DNA from: Craterostigma plantagineum
Taxonomy: Eukaryota > Streptophyta > Magnoliopsida > Lamiales > Linderniaceae
Length of the DNA: 64,000 nt
Assembly: GCA_027422505.1 (NCBI GenBank)
Contig: JAPQWV010001380.1
Location: 5,001-69,000 of the forward strand
Direction of reading: 5' to 3'
Within the stretch, counting starts at the first letter, position 1. Each line of letters starts with the position of its first letter. This document shows positions 23,770 to 34,960 of the stretch, piece after piece. Position numbers and translations under genes: made by a program. The notes beneath the pieces were generated by a model that was given only the letters and a program-made list of their open reading frames with translations, made no database searches and was not told where the DNA came from.

Positions 23770-24048
23770 ATGGACGGAAAACGAATCCGCGGGGCAGCGA
23801 TGCTGCTTTTTCTTGTCGCGTCGGCTCTGGGCGGCGCCTTCGCAGTCCGGGATTTTATAAGGCTGAATCCAGTGGTGCCCGCAGCTCCGTCGCAGAAGGA
23901 GGCGCCTAAAAGAATGTCGGTTCCGCCATCCGGCCCGAGCCGGCGCACAAATAGCGCTCCCTCGGGGCTGGGGCGGTTTTTCAATCCAGCGGCAGGACTC
24001 GATTCTAAAAGGCTTGTTCCGTCTGGCCCGAATCCCCTCCATAATTAG
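23770..24048 (+). CDS. Small secreted signalling-peptide precursor with IDA-like and CLE-like motifs (92 aa)
   Basis: Intact precursor of the plant post-translationally processed peptide-hormone type. Residues 1-8 are basic (MDGKRIRG), 9-26 a hydrophobic signal peptide (AAMLLFLVASALGGAFAV), followed by a variable proline-rich region. Residues 50-61 read SVPPSGPSRRTN, close to the EPIP motif of IDA-LIKE peptides (VPPSGPS-x-RHN). The last 12 residues, 81-92, are RLVPSGPNPLHN, which fits the CLE dodecapeptide consensus and, as I recall it, equals the CLE9/10 peptide; it is preceded by a lysine and followed directly by the stop. A GTG codon at 23767 extends the frame by one residue, but ATG 23770 is the likely start. 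The gene is far more GC-rich than its surroundings and has a TATA box, so I infer recent transfer of a nuclear gene. Expression in mitochondria would not lead to secretion, so it is probably silent there. Confidence 0.8.
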   Translation: MDGKRIRGAAMLLFLVASALGGAFAVRDFIRLNPVVPAAPSQKEAPKRMSVPPSGPSRRTNSAPSGLGRFFNPAAGLDSKRLVPSGPNPLHN

Positions 24049-27000
24049 TAGTGGAGTGGGGGCCCGAACCTTTGTTATGAATGCTGTAGTAATGTAATAA
24101 TGAATGAAAGCCTGTCTTTCATCTTTCTCAATGAAATATCTATATCTCATATAATATTTTAATGATTTTATGGTTTATATTATCTTTAATATTCGAAACT
24201 TCAATTGCATACCGCTCTTGCTTTTCTTTTTCAATAAGGACGTTTAGGCTTTACTAATAAGAAAATAGACTCCTATTTAGACCATATACCACCACGCAAA
24301 ACGATAACTCGAACGCCCGGATGGGACGGCTGGGGTTAACAGTCTCTCCCTGATAAGTGAAGACCAGGCCACATGGCACCAATCCCTGCTGAGGATTCTG
24401 TATGGGACTGCCGAGGCAAAAACCATAAGAATGGGTTGGGTGGTTCCGGCTTAACGCTTGCCGCTGGGGGCGAGGGAGGAATGTAATGACTCTAAACCTT
24501 CCATCATTCGGGTCGCCCGTCACGATGCTTACTCTTTCTTGTGACCTGACCTTACTCTTTGACTGTTCCGAAAGAGCCGGTCTTTGAGTATTGAATATAT
24601 GGATGTGGACATGTCCAAGGCCTATGATAGTGAGATTGATCGAGCCAATCGTAATTTCCAAGGGAAGGTTAATGAAAAAAATAGAACAGCAATATCCCCT
24701 GCTGCTTGCCGTTGAAGGTAGAAGGACTACTATTGATGAAAATGCTATAGAATTCGTTCTTGTATCTTTCCCGAAAACTGATTGAAAGAAGGACCTGTTG
24801 GTGGTTTGAGTAAGGTCATTAGGATATTAAGGTATTCTCTTGAATAAAGACCTTAGAGTGAAGGCTATATGATATAGCCAGGAAGGATTAGAGTCGGCAT
24901 TACAAGGATAGAAGTTCTAGAATCAGCTGCTATTGGAATGCTTACCGAAGGATTGTAGTCTTTTGTATACCACGTTTTGGACGGGCAGGCTTCAAGGCGT
25001 ACTGGCGAGCATACAGAAAAGAATAACAACTAGTCACGATTAGGGACGAATCTCGGCTAGTTTACGTAATGTGAAAAAGGCGCCTCTAGCCTTCTTTCCA
25101 ACACTCCGAATAGGCGGAAGGATTGACTTCAAAAACCGTTCATGAACGGCTTCTAAATGAGTGGTTGATGATTCACTTTATGATTATTACCTGTCAGTTA
25201 TTTCAGCAGCTCTGTCTAGTCCGCCCACTGCTGAATGGGTGCCGCCTAACTATGATTCGGTTAAGATGGAACCTTCTACAGATAGAGTAGTTCTACTCGA
25301 TTCGATGAAGATCGCGCCCAGTACAGCTTGCTCAGCCCTTTAGGCTCTTCAGCCTCTGTGAGGGTTATTCCATCCGGCCCAAGTTGGAGCTCTGCATGAC
25401 GCCTTAATCCCACCTCCGTGTCTAAGGAATAGCCTTGATAAACAGCAAGACCCAGGGCATGATGTTTTAAGAGCGGTCCTAGCACGGTTTGCTAAGCATG
25501 GCGTTCCAAGACCAAACCGGATGTGTTCTCTTCATATTGTTAACAAAAAAAGAAAGAGCGGAAGACCTATCTATCTTTCCAATCTTCATCAGCGAAAGGG
25601 TTAATTCCCCACCTCTCCTAATCGCACCAAAGGTATACTCATGAGAGGGTCGATTGCAGGCCCTTCGTATCTGGATTCCCACCTCTATTATCCCTTGGAC
25701 TGATCCCACTAGGCACAGATCTGTGATGAAAGCCTGAACTATTCACTCACTTTTCTAGCACAAATGGAGATCCATGCCTTATGAAGAAGACTCTTTTCTT
25801 AACTTAATAGGAATATCGCACCAACGGGGAACTCTTGATATGGTCGACGGCCTTTGAGGCATGCTTTGATACCGGGGGGACCACTTTAATTAGAAATGCC
25901 ACTAGGCCTTAAGCCCATTCAACTACTAGAAGTCAAGCAGCAGACAACTACTTGGAGGCATCTCTTTCTCCTTTCCTTCTTTCTCCCTTTTCTAATCGAC
26001 TGTTCGGGAAGAAAGATAAACGCCCTGGCTGATACAATAGGTGAGTTGACGACGATGCCAGACCCCTATTTGTGGGCTCGCCTTACACCACGCTAGGAGA
26101 GCAAGACAAGATATCGAGAGTGCCTTAAATGGCAACAACTAAGGTCCGTCCAGCAAAGGACAACTGCCTGCTTGCTCACATAGCGAACAGGAGGAGAGAG
26201 CGTAGCTCCTACCTGGGGAGACAGCCTAAGCCCACATCGGAAAAGGTAGTGATCGAGCGAGAGCGGATTCGGGAAGAAGGAAAAGCCTATCCAATCTTCC
26301 TCACTCACTTTTGAGGGTAGATGGCTTGTGACAAGTCCAATGTCGTGTTTGCAAGGCAAGGATAGAAGTAGGTAAGCCAGCAACCTTTCCTCTTTACCAT
26401 TCAACAACCGTACTAATGATGGACTTCGGGACTGCGATCTTGCTTGGCAGCGATGGAACTCTTCTGATCTTAGGCAAAGTAATACCTTTCAATCCCGCTA
26501 TGAGTGGGCTGCGTAAAGGCTTAAGGGAGGCGATTAAAGCAGGTCTTAGGAGAAATACGAAGCCATATGACTTATTGGAGAAAGCCCAGGGCAATAGCTC
26601 AAGACGGAAAGAATCTCATAAAGAAGTGAACTCTTGTGCTGGACTACCTTCTTTGTGGGATTGGCCGATCGAATCAAAAGATTGTGTTCAAAACAGCAAC
26701 TAAAACAGTTCCAAAGGAAAGAGGAAACCTTCTAAGTCTTGGCTTAAGCTCAGCATACTTTATCTCCTACTGGTAAAGTGAGGTTGCGAGTCAAGAATCA
26801 ACAACTCTTTGTCTATACTTTACCTGCTTGCGGTATCTACTTCTTAGTCCAGGGGATCCTTCGGAGGTAATGAGAATTCCATTGATTCTTTCCCGGGCTT
26901 AAGGAAGCGATTGACTCCGAGGATCAAAAAATTCTTGACTTTGACTTTAGGAGGTCATACACATCAACCCCACCTATCCATGCACCCACCACCATAACAC

Positions 27001-30000
27001 CAGCAAGCCATACCTCTCACAACAAAAAAGATATTCAAGAAAGAAAAAAAAACTTCAACATGTGCCTGATGTTTTCACAATAATAGCGTAGTCAAGTAGC
27101 CCAGAAAGGGAATCTACTTCTTAAGGATGCCGAGAAGAAGCTCTTGTCTCTTGTTTGTTCGGTTTGCTCTTATGATGCTTTGAACTCTGGTACTCTTTCC
27201 GTTGAAGAAAAAAGCGTAATAGCCATAGAGTAGTCAATACCCGGAGAACGGGAAATTCATTTAGGTGCGAAGCGATCCCTGCCCAAGTGATAGAGTGGCC
27301 AAGCTAAGTAGTTGGACTTCACCCGAGAGCAAGATCGACTAAGGGTAAGAACCCGCGCTTATTGAAGCTTTGATTCAAGCGGCACGATTAGACTAGGGAA
27401 AATCTTGTTTTTAGGGTTCCAAACCTTCTCTCTTTCAAGTATGAACTTTTGTCGGAGAGAATCTATCTATTCTCCTTCGGACCCTGTACGCTGACTTGCC
27501 TTTGAGCCTTCCTTCAGAGAGGATAGCAAGAAAGTCGAATGCCACAGCGTAATGCCTTACCACCCTCGCATGGAGTTCGATCCGCCTATGAACTCTTCTT
27601 CATACGCTTACTATCTTAACTCTCTCACCGGAATGGCAAACCCTAGAAAAAAGTTCACATCCACTACAGCTTCGTCCCAAAGCTTCGATGGAGATGCCAG
27701 TGCCTATTCAAGGCTTTTGCTCTTTCCTTAGGCGGGAGAGAAAAGAGATATTCGGCTTTCAAGCTTAGAAGAAAGAATCTTTATCCCCCTTCTACCTTAC
27801 TAAAAGCAATTCATCCATGCCTGCCAAAGCCGTTCATCCCAGATTTAACCGAACCTAAGGACTTTCTGAACAGCCTTGATTGAGGGAGAAAGCCCTTTCT
27901 AGGGCAGGAGTTTACACGGAATAGTTGGGATAACTTTGGCTAAAAAAGACTAGAAAAAGGTCTTCTCCTTCGTACCATTCGTCGCTACGCGACTCACCCA
28001 ACTCCTTCGGACCCTCGTTTTCGGAGTCATATTAGTAACAATCAGAACTTGCACACCACAAGGTCTCTCGAGTCTCCATCAGGGGATAACAGACCAAACA
28101 AGGACAATCTAGAAGAAGAACAAGGCTCCCGTAAGGGACCACAACAGCACAGTAGCTTCCAACACTAGAGTATAGCTCCTTCAACTCCGAGCTCATAGAA
28201 AGAACCTTGGATCAGTCCAGACCAGAAAAACTCTATTCAAACATAGATCCTATCCCGATTACGGTCCATTTTCACTTTCATGTCTGCCCGGCCGGCCCTT
28301 TGACTGAGACATGGTCGCACTCCCAAGAGTCCGTTTGTATGCGCCATACCTTATCCGCTCCTTGCTCGTTATTGTCGAAATCTCTGTAATTTGACGCGCA
28401 GGAGAGAAGGTTTTTATAGAGCTAAGGGCTGAGACTTAACCGCCTGGTGTTCTAATATCATAATCCGTTCTTCGATAACAAGCGGATCAATATCTAATCC
28501 TCTCCGACTCTTAGAGTAGCACACCGGTGAATGGCTAGCTCAGACAAACAAATATTCGATCGCTTGGCGAAGACCACTTCTAAGTGAGAATTGCGTTAGG
28601 ATACTACCAAGGTGATGAAGTTACAAACCAATACGATCTTTCCTTCTTCGTTTTCCTTTCTCCATCGGGTAGGCTTGAAAGCTAATGAGGCTCGTCAATG
28701 GTTTCTTTTGTGGAAAGTAACGACGTTTCTCCATCGGTGGAGTCAGCCTTTGTGCAGGAGTCCCCTTTTGCGGAGATAACAATCCCTGCTAGCGGCCCTT
28801 TGCAAAAGAAAAGGTTATTGGTTTAGGTGTAATGGTTGCTTTCTTTGTTGCAGTAGGTCTGGTTCCTAACGTTTCTGGTAATTTAGTACAGTTATAGGAT
28901 GATATGATGATGATGATTAGCATATGAAAGTTGACCAAAAAAAAGGGTAGATACACCTCAGGGAAAGGAAAGCCGCCCCTCTTCCATTCGGAGAAAGCAG
29001 CGTAATCGTACCGCTATAAAACAATCTATAGGCTCTATAAGACCTCTACTGCCCATTCACCGTCCTTGGTGAGTCTCTGTTTCTGTGCTACGTTATTCTT
29101 ATATCCAGCGAAATCGTTGGTTTCAGAGTCCACTCTCTCAATGAATAGAAACCCGATTGTCAACTTTCATGTTTACACAATAATTCAAATAAATGGAAGC
29201 CTCTTTTCTCAATCCGGGGCATAAACTATTTCTTAGAAACGGGCTTTCGATAAGCAATTGGAGGACTACCGATTGACTGATTTACCTCGGGAGTAAAGAA
29301 ATTATCGACGAGCTCTTATTCGCCCCTGGTGGACCTCTATACTCTTGTCTTGTTGGGTAGAAAGGACACGGGGTTTGGTCGAGCTTGGAGAGTAGAGTCG
29401 ATGTAAGGTCAGGAAGGATAGCATACAAGTGAAGCCCACTAGAGAGAAGGCAGTCTTTTCCGGGAAGGAAACGTAAGGTAGTGAAGTCACCCGATTGAAG
29501 AGGAATAAGAGAAAGGATGAGCTAGCAGGGAGATTCCCTTTCAAAATGGCTGGATGGAGAACTCTTTAGGATCTATTGACCCTAGATAGACGGAGTCACC
29601 CTTCTTACTTCAGCAAAGCAAGCGAAGAAAGTGAGCTTTTGTGTGAGACTTGCCTAAAATGTGTTCTCTTCTTTTGAAAGAGGATTTACCGCCCAAGAGG
29701 GCGCTTTCTTGCACACTAAGAATCAGTGGAGTTTGGGAAGTCAGTAAAGACTGATGAATTCCCTATAAAGATATCCACATAGTAAATAGAATCGTACATC
29801 CAAGAAGGAAGACTCTATTTTGACTGGACGTGTACCGAACGAAGATCGTGTTTACTTACGCTCACAAAATCCATATAGGTGGAAAGCTGGAAGCTTCAAT
29901 AGTTCCCTTCTTAGAGTACTATGATGGGATCCGTCCCTACTAAAGGGGCTTAGGCGTCAGACATGATTCTTTCCCTTCACTTAGGAAATATCCTAATCTT

Positions 30001-30844
30001 TCTCTCCGGAATAGAAACTCTTCCTTTCCGAGCCCATCCATTCATTTCGTTGTCTTATGCGCTAGCGCGCTCCGAAACAAGCTAGCCATAGCGAGACTCA
30101 ATTCAAATACATAATACCTTATACCTTATGACTTTACTCCCTAATGAGCTGTGTGACTGCTTCTTTGATGCTAAGCTAAGACCGCGGCTTACTAATGGTA
30201 AATAAATTCCCACTTCTGCTTGACAAAACGTATAGTTGTGATGACAAGGAATAAAACCCATGTAGTCACATCCGCCGAACTAACATATCTCCTTTCTTCT
30301 GAACCAGCATATCCTTCCTATCCAACTAATAAAGAAGCGGACACTGATTGAACTAACCTCAGATTTCAATATATATGAATATACTATATTTCATTTATTT
30401 TTTCATTTATTGATGAGTTACTGCTTACCCTTAAACCCATATGTGACATCAAACAAGCATAACTGAATGAAGGGATTTGGAAACAGCCTTGATATCTCCA
30501 CCCGAGCGAGAGAGGAGAGGGGCTTACTCTGATTGAATTTCAAAGATTACAGCTCCTACTCGTACTCATTCTCAAGCACTTGCTGCGGAAACTAATAGTT
30601 GACCAACCGCGGATACGCAAACAAGAACCACGGCATGAGATGTATTTTCCTTATTCTAAAGCAAACCGAAGCTTCTGCCCCAAGGCAGCAGTGCATTCCC
30701 TTCCTTCTTCTACTATTGATCTTGTCGGTAAGTATATCTGTCGTGGGGCATGATATTCCAGAATTTCTCAAGTACTTGCTGCACTTCCTGAGAAAGAAGT
30801 CGTCTTGGTATTGGATCCGCTCTTCTGTGAACATGAATTAGATT
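24049..30844. other. Long spacer without recognised gene
   Basis: About 6.8 kb in which I recognise no gene. The first 130 bases may be 3' flank of the peptide gene. Open frames such as 24254-24661 minus (TTG start), 25896-26096, 26416-26703, 27552-27731 and 28207-28389 have no known motifs. A second copy of the 46-bp repeat lies at 29473-29518. Confidence 0.4.
29473..29518 (+). repeat. Dispersed short repeat, copy 2 of 2 (46 bp)
   Basis: Identical in the same orientation to 2744-2789, 26.7 kb away. The upstream and downstream sequences are unrelated. Confidence 0.9.
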
Positions 30845-31441
30845 CTATTCGTCTTCTTTATTGTTAAGAGAACCCCCCACCCGAACCATTTTTAAGACCC
30901 CCAAGCCCTCTCGAATTAGTTCCACTATAGAAACTTTCAACGTAGACCCGGGGACAAATCTTTCACTCACTGAGAAGTGAAAACCTGTGACTAGATCGTC
31001 CTGAAGACGGATGCGACGGGAAGAAGTGGCATTTGGAAGTGTTGCTGACTTAACATTTAGGTTTCGGCATAAGAAAGCTTGCACTGTCTTTTCGCACTTA
31101 GGCGCACAGCGTGCCATTGGTAATGATTCTACTACGGTGCCACAAATTCGCAAGCTGATCCTAAATAATCGTTGTTGTTCATTGGATTCCGGAGGAACTA
31201 CTTCGTTAGGATTGGGGAATTGCTGCGATTCTTCCTGAATAGCCTGGATTCTCCCGTCGAGAGTCATTTTGAAAGTCTTTCCTAAACTCTTCCGACTGAA
31301 TATGATAAAGCCTATAAAACAACGAGCTACTATCATTTCTTCATTATAGATTGAGATCTTCTTCGAACTTGATGCACAAATAGATAGAATAGCAACAAAT
31401 AGCATCTTTCTAGCCTTCATATTCGTGGAACTTAATCTCAT
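30845..31441 (-). CDS. atp4: ATP synthase F0 subunit b (orf25)
   Basis: Mitochondrial-encoded subunit b of ATP synthase, the peripheral stalk that ties F1 to the membrane part. The 198-codon frame starts at ATG 31441 (MRLSSTNMKARKMLF) and has the conserved middle part CGTVVESLPMARCAPKCEKT and the C-terminal LQDDLVTGFHFSVSERFVPG. Length equals the usual size for the family. Several Ser and Pro codons stand where Leu is expected, for example in the first membrane segment (FVAILSICASSSKK) and at QQFPNPNEVVPPE, as expected before C-to-U RNA editing. It lies 207 bases downstream of nad4L on the same strand; these two are commonly co-transcribed in angiosperms. No lesion is visible, so it should be functional. 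Confidence 0.96.
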   Translation of the reverse strand: MRLSSTNMKARKMLFVAILSICASSSKKISIYNEEMIVARCFIGFIIFSRKSLGKTFKMTLDGRIQAIQEESQQFPNPNEVVPPESNEQQRLFRISLRICGTVVESLPMARCAPKCEKTVQAFLCRNLNVKSATLPNATSSRRIRLQDDLVTGFHFSVSERFVPGSTLKVSIVELIREGLGVLKMVRVGGSLNNKEDE

Positions 31442-31648
31442 TTAGAAAACCTTATCTCTATCTTTCAGCAACTGAACTGGAAGTGGTTTAGGAAAGGACT
31501 TTCGAATCGGATGTGCTCGCCCAGCGAGAAAGGCCCTGACCCTGCCAACCAAGAAAAAGAAAGAAGAAAACGAAAGGTTATTACATACAGATTCATTAGA
31601 GTCTGGAGAAGATAACTTCGTATTTTGGTAACTCTGACGGAGTTATGT

Positions 31649-31951
31649 TTAACCTTGAATGCTATTAATAGATTCTACAGCAATAGTCCCTCGGACTCGG
31701 AAAGTAATAACGAAAATGGCTAACCCAATAGCAGATTCCGCAGCTGCCACCGTTGAAACCAATGAAGCAAATGATTGACCCATCATATCATCCGAAGAAA
31801 CGGAAAATACCAAAAAGTTCGAATTCACAGCTAATAACATTGATTCAATTGGCATTGACATAATAGGAATATTTCGTCTATTAAGGAGGATTCCCCGAAT
31901 ACCTGAAATAAAGATGATCATAGAAAATGTAAAATATTTAATAGGATCCGT
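31649..31951 (-). CDS. nad4L: NADH dehydrogenase subunit 4L (complex I)
   Basis: Small membrane subunit of respiratory complex I, involved in quinone-linked proton pumping. The 100-codon frame matches the usual length if translation begins at ACG 31949-31951, which must be edited to AUG, as is known for this gene in many angiosperms; the first genomic ATG (31921) would cut off ten residues that are still conserved in sequence (PIKYFTFS). The conserved stretch [20 protein letters not shown] includes the membrane glutamate. Many Ser/Pro codons ([26 protein letters not shown]) and one Arg codon (GIRG) occupy expected Leu/Phe/Trp positions and are likely C-to-U editing sites. No frameshift. TAA stop at 31649-31651. 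Confidence 0.96.
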   Translation of the reverse strand, partial: TDPIKYFTFSMIIFISGIRGILLNRRNIPIMSMPIESMLLAVNSNFLVFSVSSDDMMGQSFASLVSTVAAAESAIGLAIFVITFRVRGTIAVESINSIQG

Positions 31952-32015
31952 GTCGGGAACGTAGAATGTAAGAAAAATTCAAATGTTATAACATAGCCCG
32001 AAGGCGCTATATGAA

Positions 32016-32381
32016 CTAAAAAAAAGCACCTAAAAAGCGGGAAGTGCTTTCTGTTGGTTCCTCGTCTCCGAAGACGGAACGGATAATTCTCCACAAGTAG
32101 CGCCCCACTTCGTACATAAAGCCCCGAAGGGCTTCGATCACAAGCGCCCGCCGCACAGGCGCTTGTTGTGGGGGCTCTTCGGTCGCTTTAGGGGTATGTG
32201 ATGAAATACGGAGGTCTTCTTCCTCGTTTCTCGAAGAGGCCCACACTTCGAAATTGGACGAGCCTTCTCCTTGAGGTTGGGCCTCCACGGATACTTGCTT
32301 GCCTATGCCAGCCTCTTTTTCATGCCCAGAGGCTTTTGCACTTTCCGCTCCAGAAGTTGTACCGGAGAGACCGTCTTCCAT
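32016..32381 (-). CDS. Unrecognised ORF upstream of nad4L (121 aa from ATG)
   Basis: Open frame ending 64 bases before the nad4L start on the same strand, so it is probably in the same transcript. From ATG 32381 it has 121 codons; the frame stays open upstream to a TTG at 32495 (159 codons), and those extra residues contain a hydrophobic stretch (LGWEGGLLAILIVPLFCM) that could span a membrane. The central part is hydrophilic and rich in Glu, Ser and Gly; the C-terminal part (ALVIEALRGFMYEVGRYLWR) could form an amphipathic helix. I recognise no family. ORFs placed next to respiratory genes in this way are typical of chimeric mitochondrial ORFs. Without an ATG before the membrane segment, whether that part is translated is uncertain. 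Confidence 0.4.
   Translation of the reverse strand: MEDGLSGTTSGAESAKASGHEKEAGIGKQVSVEAQPQGEGSSNFEVWASSRNEEEDLRISSHTPKATEEPPQQAPVRRALVIEALRGFMYEVGRYLWRIIRSVFGDEEPTESTSRFLGAFF
32119..32166. other. Two adjacent GC-rich hairpins
   Basis: AAGCCC (32119-32124) pairs with GGGCTT (32129-32134) around a CGAA loop, and ACAAGCGCC (32140-32148) pairs with GGCGCTTGT (32158-32166) around a 9-base loop. Both are perfect. They lie inside the ORF upstream of nad4L. They could be RNA processing or stability elements of the nad4L transcript. Confidence 0.6.
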
Positions 32382-32499
32382 ACAAAAAAGGGGAACAATC
32401 AAAATGGCAAGGAGCCCCCCTTCCCATCCCAAATATCTACTCAAAGAGAAAGAGAGAACTCTTTTCCACAAAGAGATTACCGCCTTTGAGAGCAAGGCC

Positions 32500-34341
32500 C
32501 AAAAAATGTCATTCGAATATAAAAATAAGAGCTACCGACTAACAGAAAAACGATCATGAATGAGTAAATAAAGCGGAGCATCCGGGGAGAGAATCGACCT
32601 ATCATCATACTTTTCATGAAAAAGGAGTAATTCAAAGGATAAATAGTCTATGGCTTTTGCGCTTATGTTACTTACAACTCTTCTTCTCTTACGCAATTCC
32701 TGACTAGTCGTAGGTTAGCCTAAGAACCGGAATCAGAGGTAGTAGCAGCAGTAACACTGTACATCAACAGGTTCTATCCCGATCAGCTTTCGGTTAAGTA
32801 AATCTCTCACTATTCATTAGATTGATTTCGTTTGTAAACCGCCTATCCGGAGCTATGAGAACAGCCATTAGGTTAGGCTTTGTTGGTGACCGACTGTTGT
32901 ATTGCCAGTTAATCAGTACTCTCTAGAACTCTTCTACCTCCGAAGGCAAGGCGCCTCTTGCCGAGTTAAGAACCTAACTTGACTTTAGAGCGATCTCTTG
33001 TGTGGACTTTCTCAATGTGACCCACGAATACCACACCACCCACTAGGAGTAGATCAAAGAGTTGTAAACGTCAGTTCCATATCGAAGGTAGATTAATGCT
33101 TAATAGCTTTTAAGCTTAAAGAGCTGTAACTCATGTACCAAAGTCAATTTGTTAGTTCCAGTTTAGTGTACCCGTCTAGCTTAGTCCCTATATGGTTCAT
33201 ACCACGAAATAGGAATGAATAAGGTGCTTTACTTGAGATAGAACATTCAAAGCTATGTAATAGGTAATCGACCTATTCGCCTAGTTGCAATTGTTCACAG
33301 GAACATAGTAGGTTAGGGTCCATGTCGTCTAAGACCTATTAGCGTATCGAATATAGCCAAGGGGAGGTCCCTGCCAGCCAGGTGAACCTCTAGCCATCGA
33401 GCAAAACTTTTCGAAGTAGGAGTAATAGCGCATACCTTCCGTAATCCACTGTTCAACAATCTCAAGTTCCCATACAGGGAGTGCTATTTCTTGCTTCATT
33501 TCTTGAAAGAAAGGCTAAAAAAGCGAGTAGGGTAAAAGAAAAGAGATTCGGATAGGAGAGCGATTAGTAGAAGGCGAATGAATAAGATCCCTTCGATTGA
33601 ATTCCGAAGTCGCTTCATCGAAACTAAGGGAAAGAGAGTTTAAAGGCTAAGCAGGGCTGAGTTAGCAGTCTTTCTCCTTTTTTGACTCTTCTTATTTTTT
33701 TCTTTCTTGCTTCTATTCACTCTATTTCTGAACTTCAGTCCTATAAAGGAAAAGGAGTTCATGATTTCAATCCTTCTTGCTCTTTCCGTTCTTCTCGGGC
33801 TGTACTCTTGCTCTTCCTGGCTTGAAGCCAGTCCGGCTAGGAAGTGGATGAAGAATCAAACTCCTGTTGCTCTTACGGCTAGTGCCAGTAGCTCGTAGTC
33901 CCTTGCTAGTCAAGGGGCTTCAATCTTACTTTCAGATCTCTGAATCTTCCCAGATTGGAGCATATAAAGCGTGACCATAGGAACATCTGAAGAAACTCCA
34001 CGTCCATGTGAACCCTGACCTCACAGCGCCCGAAGGACTCCTCCCTGCTCAAGTGGTAAAGATCCAACCCACCATCTCTGCCCTAGACCCATCTAAACAC
34101 TCAGTTGTTACCGTCTCCTATAGTACACCTGTGAATGACACTAATGATGTTAATGGTTTCAAGAACCAGTCGAATACCATTAGCTCTAATGATAGGTCTG
34201 GTGGTGAAAGCAACATTGGAGAGAAAGCCCCTGGAAACTTTGAATGATCATCATGCCAATTTCAATGACCAGACAGAGGATGTGGAATTGGAGGATGAGG
34301 ATGACGCAGTTCCCATTCCTCACTTCATGTAGGTGTAGGAG
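32500..34341. other. Spacer without recognised gene
   Basis: About 1.8 kb. The frames 33707-33898 and 34008-34247 are open but unrecognised; the second is hydrophilic and Ser/Asn-rich and may belong to the transposon-related debris that begins after it. Confidence 0.35.
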
Positions 34342-34960
34342 ATGGCTAATCCGGGTAAGGCGATAGCAAGAGGCGACGGTCATGACACAATCATTACTCA
34401 AGTACCTCCCAAGAAGAGAGTGGTCAGCAAGGCAGCGGAACATGGGAACAAGGGTTTGATTATTCGCTCAGATGGCATGCTGACTTCGATTCCATCCAGG
34501 GACGATTGGGTAGATACCAAGGCGGTTAGTGATTCTCTTTTGAGAGAGATGCGGCATTGGGGAGTTGGATCCGCCCGGGCTCCGAAGGATGGTTTCCATT
34601 TTCTTTCTTCAGAGGTTTACCCAGAGGATGCTCATACCATTCCCACGTGCTCCGTTTTGAGGTTTCGGATTATGAGGGAGGAGCTCCCATGTTCTCCAGT
34701 GCAGTTTTAATCTCGAGGTAGCATCGGACCCGAGTGGGTATCCTGGATAGAGGCTATGGTTCGCCATCCTGCTCACAGGCAGAGACTGAGTGATGCTGGT
34801 ATACTGGACGCCATCATGTTGAGTGGCGAGCTTAAGGTCACTCCCGATCCTGATCAGAGTGTGTGTGTGGCGGAACCTGTTTGCCCGTTGGAGTACTGAG
34901 ACGCACACCTTCATCACTGCTTGGGGGAACGCAGACCTTAAACCCATCACAAGTAACTCT
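34342..34960 (+). pseudogene. Probable plant mobile domain (PMD) transposon-derived fragment
   Basis: The clearest part is 34730-34950: EWVSWIEAMVRHPAHRQRLS, then DAGILDAIMLSGELK and, after a frameshift in the GTGTGTGTGG run near 34858, LFARWSTETHTFITAWG. The order helix, DAGI.DAI, then RWSTETHTF...WG matches the plant mobile domain (aminotransferase-like, MAIN/MAIL type), found in nuclear transposon-derived proteins. The preceding frame 34342-34710 (122 codons) is probably its N-terminal region but has no diagnostic motif. A stop separates the two, so the piece is decayed. I am moderately sure of the family. Confidence 0.55.

Noticed and set aside
24599..24715. Short frame with DMSKAYD, resembling a LINE reverse transcriptase motif
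   Set aside because: The residues on both sides do not fit a reverse transcriptase; the match is too short.
32198..32559. Three plus-strand open frames of 72-114 codons
   Set aside because: Antisense shadows of the minus-strand ORF upstream of nad4L, with no motif or known product.
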